Of a stretch of 22,226 nt of DNA, positions 7,462 to 14,067 are shown piece after piece. Source of the DNA: Clostridia bacterium (GTDB taxonomy: Bacteria; Bacillota; Clostridia; Christensenellales; UBA1242); NCBI GenBank assembly GCA_017537515.1, contig JAFYKO010000115.1, forward strand, positions 1 to 22,226. The letters run 5' to 3'. The position numbers were made by a program, and so were the translations under genes. How positions within the stretch are numbered: the stretch's first letter is position 1; each line of letters starts with the position of its first letter. Below the pieces are notes generated by a model. That model searched no databases. It had not been told where the DNA came from and saw nothing but the letters and a program-made list of their open reading frames with translations.

Positions 7462-8802
7462 TCAGTCATTTTCGTCCAAGTTTTCTTCTTCTTGGAAATT
7501 ATTAGGAGAACCGAAGCCGTAAATCTCCATATTGGAAATTTTCTGCTCTTGTAATGCCTCAATTTCGGCATTTACATCATCAATGAATGGTATTTGTCCT
7601 AAAAGTGTTGCGTCGCTTACAGAGCCCTTCAGTGAGCCTACAAGGCTAATGATAGAATTTAAGTCCTCGGGAACGTTTCTCTTAAACTCGATTTGAATAT
7701 CTCTAAAGACTTCTTCACCAAGTTTCAAAGTAGCGATGCCGCAGATAATCTCTACACGACGCTGTAAAGCCTTTTTCATTTCTGCTTCAATTTTGCCGGA
7801 GCGTGTTTCCATACCGGATAATTTGAAGCGGATAGCCACACCACTGGAAACGCCACCTGTAAAACTCTCGCTTGAGAAATCAACGCAGGAAGAAACTCTA
7901 TAAATGCTTTCGTGGATGCGTTTCAGAATGTTCTCTACCTGGGTATCATTAGCGTTTTTAGTGATATATTCTGCGGAAGCACCTTCGGAAGGTAGCAACA
8001 GAACTCTATTCTGTTTCATAGCAGCAATATCCTCAGGATCAGCATCAACGCCTTTTAAGCACAGATAAGCATCACAGAAAGCCTGATAATCATCAATCTC
8101 ACTTGATAAGATTTCATTGGCTGCGTCCTGGAGAGAAAGAATACAATCAAAGATGCTCTTCTCATCGGGCAGCATAAAGATATTGGCGGGACATTGTCCG
8201 AAGTAATGAGGCTCTTCACCTACATACTTCAAATAGCCGTTTTTACCAGTCATTACATAGTGCTTAATATCGCTGTCGCCATAAACATCAACGCAATATG
8301 TATCACTGTTATCCCAATCGCTCATCTTATACATACGAACAAAATACATTAAATCATTGGTTAAACTGTCATCATAAACACCGAAGCAAGTAGTGGGATT
8401 GATTAAGCGGAAACGAGTCTGGCCGGCATTGTCGATATACATCAACTCGGCCGCAATTCCATATACTAATGCGTGAAGTAAGAAGTCAGCATCCTCGGCC
8501 TGGTAATCGTTATAACGCAGAATATCCATAACCTCTTCAATGTCATTTTGACTGCTATAAGAAATATAGCCAGGAGTGGCTAAATATCCACAGTAACTAT
8601 CCACAATGTTCTTACAATAGTTGATAACTGTCTTACTACAAGGCTTAGAAGCATCTGTATAACGCTTATTTAGAATGCTCTGTAAGCCGTCATAGTATCT
8701 TTTGTATTTGTTGAGCTTTGGCTCAACTTCCATATTGAACTTATTAATCATCTTTTGGAGTAGTTCAATATTTAATTCAATTTCTTTATTCAGATAAAAC
8801 AA
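7462..8802 (-). CDS. Portal protein (SPP1 gp6-like)
   Basis: A 446-aa portal protein, the dodecameric ring at the capsid vertex through which DNA passes. It has the SPP1 gp6-type pattern: an N-terminal helix with LNKYKRYYDGLQSILNKRY, KTVINYCKNIVDSYCGYLAT, and the stem/clip region with SGVAIRFKLSGMETRSGKIE. The start is TTG at 8802-8800 with AAGGAGG eight bases upstream; no ATG or GTG fits as well. The stop is TGA. Its partner MuF-type gene follows after a short gap. Confidence 0.92.
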   Translation of the reverse strand: MFYLNKEIELNIELLQKMINKFNMEVEPKLNKYKRYYDGLQSILNKRYTDASKPCSKTVINYCKNIVDSYCGYLATPGYISYSSQNDIEEVMDILRYNDYQAEDADFLLHALVYGIAAELMYIDNAGQTRFRLINPTTCFGVYDDSLTNDLMYFVRMYKMSDWDNSDTYCVDVYGDSDIKHYVMTGKNGYLKYVGEEPHYFGQCPANIFMLPDEKSIFDCILSLQDAANEILSSEIDDYQAFCDAYLCLKGVDADPEDIAAMKQNRVLLLPSEGASAEYITKNANDTQVENILKRIHESIYRVSSCVDFSSESFTGGVSSGVAIRFKLSGMETRSGKIEAEMKKALQRRVEIICGIATLKLGEEVFRDIQIEFKRNVPEDLNSIISLVGSLKGSVSDATLLGQIPFIDDVNAEIEALQEQKISNMEIYGFGSPNNFQEEENLDEND

Positions 8803-8815
8803 TTAAGCCACCTCC

Positions 8816-8977
8816 TTATTTATTTAGTCCTAAAAACTTTTCAAGCAGTTTTTCTATTTGTGAAAGTCTATCTTCAAAACTTTCCTTTATTTCTGTTTGA
8901 ATATTTTCTTTTTTATATTCTTTTAATTCTTCTGATGTCATTTCACGAATAACACCATTAATACAAATCTTATTCAT
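8816..8977 (-). CDS. 53-aa small protein following the fibre gene (coiled-coil C-terminus)
   Basis: This frame encodes 53 aa starting MNKICINGVIREMTSEELKE, then a Lys/Glu helix that looks like a short coiled coil (DRLSQIEKLLEKFLGL). The ATG overlaps the fibre stop by 8 nt and a G-run precedes it. Small proteins with a YINGVIRxMT-type start often follow fibre or baseplate genes in Firmicute phages, so a fibre accessory or assembly role is plausible but unproven. Stop is TAA. Confidence 0.75.
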   Translation of the reverse strand: MNKICINGVIREMTSEELKEYKKENIQTEIKESFEDRLSQIEKLLEKFLGLNK

Positions 8978-10013
8978 CAGCACTTACCCCCCATAGTTCA
9001 ATCTTGGTGCCGGCGGGCATACTATAAGCAGCACTATCACCGATGATTAAATTAATTCTCGTAATTGGAGTATTACCTTCTATATAACCTGGGACAGTTA
9101 ATTTATTTCTGCCATTGGTAGAGGTGCCGGCTGCGGTATTCTCTACAAACAGTATTCCTCTTTCGTTTTTGCCATAGACTCCAAAGCTATTAACCTGTGA
9201 AGTATGTATTGCGTTACTTACCCAAGTTGAATAAGAGTAAGTGCTCGAATTGTTTTTATAAACTCTGTAATTAAGGCCACCGCCCGCACTCGCGATTGGG
9301 AACTCCGCAAACAAGTAGAAGGCATCTAAGTTTAAATCTGTTAAGTCAATAAACTTGGTATCCTCGGTAGTAGTAAAGGATTGGATAAGTTCATAAGGCC
9401 TTTCAAGTTTAGCCACTTTTTTCTCTAACGCCGCAACGTATTCCAATTTAGGTAAGTTAGTTGAGTTTTGTTTGTATTTATCATTCTCAATAGTAAATAG
9501 ACGATACTTTACCACGTTATAAGATTTATCATCTACTGTTTCGGTAGATAAATAAGTTCCCTCAAACCAAGCATAAGATGGAGCGATATAAGTAGCCTTG
9601 ATATAGGTATTACTCCATAGTTGTAGATAAATCTCTCTGCCACTTACCGCGGCCTCGTGTATCTCAGCATTAGTAGAACTTGGGGTAGAGCCATTAACTG
9701 TAACAATCAATGCGTTCTTTGCGTCTATCTCTTCTTTAGAGTAGTAATGCCCCCATAGGTAATCAAAGTTAGGATAAGTAGATAAAACACTGTCCATTTC
9801 CTCGTGGAAAAACTCATAACTTACATAACCACCGGCCATCGCCTCTAAATCTTCAACGCGTAGCTCTAATTCTTCAAGATGTTCTGGGCCACCACCGGCA
9901 ACTCCTTGAGGGCCACGGATGCCCATGTCACCTTTTAAATCTGCGGAGCTTGTTCCGCTATCACTTGTAATCGTCAGAACGGTTCCGTTCCAACTATGAT
10001 ATATTTCACCCAT
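8970..10013 (-). CDS. Collagen-like tail fibre / receptor-binding protein
   Basis: A 347-aa protein beginning MGEIYHSWNGTVLTITSDSG, then a short collagen-type GDMGIRGPQG segment, an ELELRVEDLEA coiled coil, and a beta-rich C-terminal half with Ser/Asn/Gly-rich strands ending in IELWGVSADE. The N-terminal part is typical of fibre and upper-baseplate proteins of Clostridia phages; the C-terminus would be the host-binding domain. It lies between the large terminase and portal genes instead of with the tail tip genes. AGGAGG precedes the ATG. Adhesion is inferred from architecture. Confidence 0.78.
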   Translation of the reverse strand: MGEIYHSWNGTVLTITSDSGTSSADLKGDMGIRGPQGVAGGGPEHLEELELRVEDLEAMAGGYVSYEFFHEEMDSVLSTYPNFDYLWGHYYSKEEIDAKNALIVTVNGSTPSSTNAEIHEAAVSGREIYLQLWSNTYIKATYIAPSYAWFEGTYLSTETVDDKSYNVVKYRLFTIENDKYKQNSTNLPKLEYVAALEKKVAKLERPYELIQSFTTTEDTKFIDLTDLNLDAFYLFAEFPIASAGGGLNYRVYKNNSSTYSYSTWVSNAIHTSQVNSFGVYGKNERGILFVENTAAGTSTNGRNKLTVPGYIEGNTPITRINLIIGDSAAYSMPAGTKIELWGVSADE

Positions 10014-10027
10014 TTAACAACCTCCTC

Positions 10028-11251
10028 TTAAAATAAGTTTTTATCTAATGTTTTTAATCTTGTGCGTAGGCATTGTAGGCTATAACGCAGAGCATCAAGA
10101 TAATGGTTCCAGTCATCTATTGGCTTATTAATATAAGCACCAGTAGCCTTATCTTTTTGCCAGGTATAGTTCTCCAATTCAGCAATCACTCCCGCACAAC
10201 TCGGATGAACTATAATTTCATAATTCTGTAATTGTTGTATGCCGTGAATGATACTGTCTGGGCCTTTCACACAAGGCCTAATTTTGCCTACTCCTAATCG
10301 TTTAATTTCTTCTATACTCTTGGGCTCAGCACTATCTGCTATAATCACAGATTTATTGAAGCCAAGAGCAGTAATGATATTAGCTAAGTCCTGGTTAGTT
10401 TTACGAGTAGCTCCATATTCTTTAAAGATATAAATGCGTTTCTCGCTGTTATTAACGACAGAAGCAACAAGTGCGGAAATGTCATTAATAAAGCCGAAGT
10501 CAAGGCCAATAGCCAATTCACCATCAATATCAGCGTTGCTAAAGTCCTGAACCTTCCAGTTCTGATAAACCAGGCCATCACTATCAACGCCCCACTCTCC
10601 ATCACAGAAAACTCTCGCCTTTTGCGGATTGCGGGTATATAGTTCCTCTAACTCGGACACATATTCCGCGTTAAGGAATGGATTATCTTTATAAGTGCTA
10701 TGCGTGAATGTAAAACTCGCAGGAGGATTAACCTCACAGAAATCATATAACCAGTGATTTTTGCTAATAGGGTTAAATGCCATAATAATTTGTTGGTTCG
10801 GTGTCGAACCTCTTAAGCGGAGGTTTAACTGCTCTACTATTGCTTTTGGAACTTCAAACGCCTCTTCAATAAAGATGGCACCAATATTATTAAGAGACAG
10901 TAATTTAGTTTCTTCATCAAGTCCCATAAAGATAATCTCTGAACCGTTCGGAAATCTAATATTAAAATCTGTCTCTCTGATCTTGATATAAGGCGTGAGT
11001 TTCCATTTAGCGATAATATCTTTAAAGAGCGAGAAACAAGTATTGCGGATTGTTGTAGCAGTGCGGCGGCACACTAAAATCTTTATCTTCTCACTACACG
11101 CTCTGATAATTAACTTTTGAGTTATGAAATAACTCTTCGCAGAGCCGGCCGAACCCATATATACTTCCCAACGATGGGAGTAGTCAAAAAGTAAAGGATA
11201 GAACTTAGGCACAAACAAGGACTTTTTTAAGTTAAGGTTTATCTGTGCCAT
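10028..11251 (-). CDS. terL: Terminase large subunit
   Basis: The packaging motor, 407 aa. Walker A is GSAGSAKS at residues 33-40, Walker B is IGAIFIEEAFE, and coupling follows in IIMAFNPISKNHWL. The nuclease domain has GLDFGFINDISAL (first catalytic Asp), IIADSAEPKSIEEIKR and a C-terminal WNHYLDALRYSL (last catalytic Asp). This is the PBSX/SPP1-like group, in keeping with the portal type. The ATG lies 6 nt after the endolysin stop and lacks a clear AGGAGG, so coupling to the upstream gene is likely. Stop is TAA. Confidence 0.95.
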   Translation of the reverse strand: MAQINLNLKKSLFVPKFYPLLFDYSHRWEVYMGSAGSAKSYFITQKLIIRACSEKIKILVCRRTATTIRNTCFSLFKDIIAKWKLTPYIKIRETDFNIRFPNGSEIIFMGLDEETKLLSLNNIGAIFIEEAFEVPKAIVEQLNLRLRGSTPNQQIIMAFNPISKNHWLYDFCEVNPPASFTFTHSTYKDNPFLNAEYVSELEELYTRNPQKARVFCDGEWGVDSDGLVYQNWKVQDFSNADIDGELAIGLDFGFINDISALVASVVNNSEKRIYIFKEYGATRKTNQDLANIITALGFNKSVIIADSAEPKSIEEIKRLGVGKIRPCVKGPDSIIHGIQQLQNYEIIVHPSCAGVIAELENYTWQKDKATGAYINKPIDDWNHYLDALRYSLQCLRTRLKTLDKNLF

Positions 11252-11257
11252 TCTTTA

Positions 11258-12016
11258 TTATTTCAACAGAGCAGTCCAGGTGAGTTTGCCTACAATGCCG
11301 TCAGCCTCTAAGCCTTTATCCTTCTGGAACTTAATAACAGCATTGTATGTAGCCTGGCCGAATGAGCCATCTACACCATAGACTTTTCCGTTGTTCTCCA
11401 TTTTATATCCAAGAGAAGACAGTAATCGTTGAAGCGTCTTTACTTCGTTGCCAACTGCTCCCTTGCGTAATACGCTTAATTCAATCATTACTTTACTCTC
11501 CTTATTTGTTTCAATTTTGTTTGCGGCCTGGGCTTCAAATTTAGGAACACCAAAGCCTCTAATATAACGGCCATTAACCGCCAATACGCGACGGCCAACT
11601 GCGTTTTTATAATTGCCTTCGATAATAGTGATAAGGCTACCATTTACTTTTTCGACAATGCCAACGTGTTCGGGCTCACCAGTATTCTCGCCTTTGCCGC
11701 TGTCATCCCAGTCATAGAAAATAACATCGCCAGGAGATGGAACATAATCATCTCTCTCTATCCAAGTGCCAAGTTTCTTATATAAATCAATCATTTTGGG
11801 ACAACCGCACTCAGTAGGCATAATTCCAGTAGCACCACAGGCGATAGAAACAGCACTTACAAAAGTAGCACACCAGGCATCTGTGTATTTCACTTTATAG
11901 CCCCTTGCGAGAGGCGTGTGGCTGTTATACACATCAATGATATATTTGTGCGTTCCGTCCGCTTCGTTGCGTCCTACCCACTCCTGGGCCTTTTTAACGA
12001 TACTCTCTCTTGTCAC
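11258..12016 (-). CDS. Endolysin: CHAP domain plus peptidoglycan-binding domain
   Basis: A 252-aa lysin. The N-terminal CHAP amidase/endopeptidase domain has its catalytic Cys at residue 49 (DAWCATFVS) and His at 117 (EPEHVGIVE), followed by IIEGNY, which may supply the polar third residue. A linker near 160-175 leads to a C-terminal PG_binding_1 domain (LRKGAVGNEVKTLQRLL, FGQATYNAVIKFQ, DGIVGKLTW). It cuts host peptidoglycan at lysis. The GTG start overlaps the TerS TGA as GTGA, with GGAG 10 nt upstream. It is unusually placed between the two terminase genes and far from the holin. Confidence 0.92.
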   Translation of the reverse strand: MTRESIVKKAQEWVGRNEADGTHKYIIDVYNSHTPLARGYKVKYTDAWCATFVSAVSIACGATGIMPTECGCPKMIDLYKKLGTWIERDDYVPSPGDVIFYDWDDSGKGENTGEPEHVGIVEKVNGSLITIIEGNYKNAVGRRVLAVNGRYIRGFGVPKFEAQAANKIETNKESKVMIELSVLRKGAVGNEVKTLQRLLSSLGYKMENNGKVYGVDGSFGQATYNAVIKFQKDKGLEADGIVGKLTWTALLK

Positions 12017-12360
12017 TCTTCATCGTCTCCAATCTCTATAACAATATCTGTATGTAAATCCGCCTCAACCTTTTGAGTTGGATTGTAGCCGGCATTTTGT
12101 AGCACGAACTTAACAATCTCGGCTTTGCCTTCTTTACAAAGTCTAACTGCGGCCTCTCTTGCTACATCAATAGTCGCTAACCATCTTTCGTCATTAATTC
12201 GCTTTAGTTCGTCCTGAAACTCGGCATATTCCGGGCAGTGCCGCCAATTGTATAAAGTTTTAGGATTTACATTTACTGCTTCGCAAATGTCTTTATAGCT
12301 CAGTCCTTCGCCATTTGTGAGTAATTCTAAAGCCAATTTTTGTTTTTTATTCAATGCCAT
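12013..12360 (-). CDS. terS: Terminase small subunit
   Basis: A 115-aa DNA-binding protein starting MALNKKQKLALELLTNGEGL with a clear helix-turn-helix (YKDICEAVNVNPKTLYNWRH), then a helical oligomerisation region and an acidic tail (VIEIGDDEE). It resembles phBC6A51-type small terminases, which recognise the packaging site and load TerL. I chose the ATG at 12360 because AAGGAGG lies 8 nt upstream; the frame extends 10 codons further, but that start is right after a terminator T tract. Stop is TGA overlapping the endolysin GTG. Confidence 0.82.
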   Translation of the reverse strand: MALNKKQKLALELLTNGEGLSYKDICEAVNVNPKTLYNWRHCPEYAEFQDELKRINDERWLATIDVAREAAVRLCKEGKAEIVKFVLQNAGYNPTQKVEADLHTDIVIEIGDDEE

Positions 12361-12389
12361 TAACAGCACCTCCTTAACTAAAAAATCCA

Positions 12390-12428
12390 TAAAAAAAGAG
12401 AAGAAGGCTATAATTAGCCTGCTTCTCT
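12390..12428 (-). terminator. Strong rho-independent terminator between the 62-aa gene and TerS
   Basis: AGAGAAGAAGGCTA (12397-12410) and TAGCCTGCTTCTCT (12415-12428) form a 14-position stem with one mismatch and a 4-nt loop, followed on the minus strand by seven T. It lies between the only nearby promoter (12667-12695) and the start of the late genes, with no room for another promoter before TerS. It should stop most late transcription unless overridden. Confidence 0.9.
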
Positions 12429-12446
12429 TGGTTATATTATATAAAA

Positions 12447-12635
12447 TTATTTCAGATTTGTTTGAGTTTTCACTAATCTGTCAATTTGCTCTTTAAACTC
12501 TCGCTCTTCTTCTTGTGTAATCACTTTAGTTATATAAGCCATATCAATAAGTCCTTTTATGTAGAAAATATCAAATATATCTTTTTGATTATCAATATCG
12601 CCTTGAATGACTTTTATTATTTGTTCTTTATTCAT
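12447..12635 (-). CDS. 62-aa helical protein of unknown function, upstream of the late operon
   Basis: I do not recognise a characterised family. The protein (MNKEQIIKVIQGDIDNQKDI at the start) is small and predicted mostly helical, with a hydrophobic centre (FYIKGLIDMAYITKVI) and a Glu/Lys/Gln-rich second half. A consensus promoter lies about 30 bp upstream and a strong terminator directly follows, so it is probably the only product of its default transcript. That position, at the gate to the late genes, suggests a regulator such as an antiterminator; this is inference only. The ribosome site is weak (AGAAGAG). Stop is TAA. Confidence 0.75.
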   Translation of the reverse strand: MNKEQIIKVIQGDIDNQKDIFDIFYIKGLIDMAYITKVITQEEEREFKEQIDRLVKTQTNLK

Positions 12636-12666
12636 TAGTTCAACTCTTCTCTATTTTATCCTATAT

Positions 12667-12695
12667 ATTATAGCACATAAAAAATTAAAAGTCAA
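12667..12695 (-). promoter_or_regulatory. Consensus SigA promoter (TTGACT-17-TATAAT, extended -10)
   Basis: On the minus strand, TTGACT (12695-12690) and TATAAT (12672-12667) are separated by exactly 17 nt, with TG one base before the -10 hexamer. The predicted start is near 12660, 25 nt before the 62-aa gene ATG. It lies in the AT-rich gap after the nuclease gene. Confidence 0.88.
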
Positions 12696-12714
12696 AATTT
12701 TCTGAAATATTTTT

Positions 12715-13149
12715 TTACAGATGAACTGCTATTTCTTTAAGTGCGGCCAGGGATACTAAAAGCCCTACACTGCCATCTCGTGTAGAAGCAGTTCGCCAAT
12801 TCTACGCAGCCACTACTTCTCTTAATTTATCCATAGAAAAGATATAGAATAAACCTGTAATAGCATCCCCATATACTAAATAGTCAGCCTGGCAGTGTTT
12901 CCACCAACCATCACCGCTCCACTATTTTGATCTTGGGTTTTCAATCTCTAAAAATAAGTTTTTAGTGTAATGAATATTGCTATCCCATTTCACCTCAAAG
13001 GTTTTCGTCTCTCCAGTAGTGGGAGAAGTAATAATAAAATCAATGTCTTTAGGCCAAAAGTCAGGATTATTAGACACATCCTCAACAGTGTAATTGCGTT
13101 CCCGCATCATCTAAGCGAATAACTGCTCGCCCTGTTTTCCATCGTTCAT
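12715..13149 (-). CDS. PD-(D/E)XK-type nuclease with three in-frame TAG codons
   Basis: Under the standard code this is broken into short pieces. If TAG is read as an amino acid (probably Gln), one frame of 144 aa runs from ATG 13149 to TAA 12715. TAGs are at residues 13 (13113-13111), 76 (12924-12922) and 116 (12804-12802). The product has a PD-(D/E)XK pattern: Glu8 in the first helix, Asp37 in KDIDFIITSP, Glu52 and Lys54 in TFEVKWD, then WKHCQADYLVYGD. Similarity continues across all three TAG sites, arguing against a decayed gene. The ATG overlaps the previous TGA (ATGA) and has GGAGG upstream. It may be a resolvase-like or restriction-type nuclease; substrate unknown. Confidence 0.78.
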
Positions 13150-13319
13150 AGTATCCACTCCTCCATCTTTTTGCCGTCCATCATATCGGCCTAAGCCTCT
13201 AATTCCAAAAGCATCAAATCTAACTCTAATGCCTTAGCCATATTCTATTTAGTTTGAACCCATTTTGCGGCATCCACTAAAATCTGCTCCATTGGGGTAT
13301 AAATCTAATTGTTTTCCAT
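13146..13319 (-). CDS. 57-aa protein of unknown function with three in-frame TAG codons
   Basis: Read with TAG as Gln, this gives a 57-aa protein starting MEN, with TAGs at residues 5 (13307-13305), 25 (13247-13245) and 43 (13193-13191) and a TGA stop overlapping the nuclease ATG. I chose the ATG at 13319 because AAAGGAG lies 8 nt upstream; an ATG two codons earlier is too close. The central part is a strong amphipathic helix (NMAKALELDLMLLELEA). No family recognised. A good ribosome site, an ATGA junction and only TAG-type stops in a short frame support a real gene. It may be an accessory factor for the nuclease. Confidence 0.62.
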
Positions 13320-13325
13320 TTTCAT

Positions 13326-13416
13326 TTCTCCTTTTGATTAATTTGATTTGTAGGTTTCCCCTACATCTATAAGTAAAAATTAGAAGTAATCACTTCATTT
13401 TTTTCGCCCAAAAATT
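13326..13416 (-). other. Intergenic gap with a 6-bp hairpin
   Basis: The gap between the methyltransferase stop and the 57-aa gene has TGTAGG (13349-13354), a 5-nt loop and CCTACA (13360-13365), about 20 nt before the ribosome site. There is no T tract. It could be an operator or an mRNA structure; nothing else is visible. Confidence 0.4.
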
Positions 13417-14055
13417 TTAGGACTCTTCACATATTTTAACGATATGCCGGCACAGTTCTTCGGGTATTCTTGCTCTTTCAATCTTATTAGCTAATCCTTG
13501 CGTTCCAGTCTTACTTCCTCTTGGTGCGGCTTCGTGGCACGGTGCCCCATTCTTACAAGGAGGCTTAAACTGCGGATCAGGGTGATTAGTGAAAATGTCT
13601 GTGGGTTTCATTCGTTTATCACCATACTGGCAATAAGTAATCGTATAACGAGGAACTCCTTGAATAAAGTCCATCTTTCTAAAGCCGCCTCGTGGGTTCT
13701 CTATAAAGAAATATTTAGGCTTTAGCTCTGCTATTAGCTTCATTACATTCTTATTTACTTCATCACAGAACTTAGCATAGTCGCTTTTGGGTGCTAAATT
13801 TCCAGAAGGCTCTTTAATGCGGTGATGTGAAATCGCGGCGATGGAGTAGCTCGTGCAGTCTGGACTGGCCCATATTACATCAGGGGTTCCACCGCAGAGG
13901 TTTATAATATCTTGTGCGGTTAGTGTGCCTATATCGGCATATAAGTCAATGTTCTCAAAATGTTTATCCCATTCTACTGAATAAACTTTATGGCCCTATT
14001 TCTCAAAGGCCTTGCCTATGCTGCGGGTTCCCGCAAATAACTCTAAAACTATCAT
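13417..14055 (-). CDS. DNA cytosine-5 methyltransferase with one in-frame TAG codon
   Basis: The frame from ATG 14055 to TAA 13417 encodes 212 aa with a single TAG at residue 20 (13998-13996). Motif I is LELFAGTRSIG at residues 4-14, an acidic SAM-binding end is VEWD at 27-30, the catalytic Cys67 is in WASPDCTSYS, and motif VI is ENPRG at 119-123. The TAG sits between motifs I and II in FEK-TAG-GHKVYS, where relatives have a variable polar residue, so Gln fits. The standard code would leave a fragment starting at residue 105 without motif I or Cys67. AAGGAG lies before the ATG. It is short for a C5 methylase, with a reduced recognition region. Self-protection from host restriction or pairing with the nearby nuclease are options. 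Confidence 0.85.
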
Positions 14056-14067
14056 ATAAAAATCTCC

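Noticed and set aside
12715..14055. Pseudogene decay as the explanation for the internal stops
   Set aside because: All seven stops are TAG, there are no frameshifts, catalytic motifs are kept on both sides, and start/stop couplings are intact. Random decay would also give TAA and TGA. Not fully excluded without homologue alignment.
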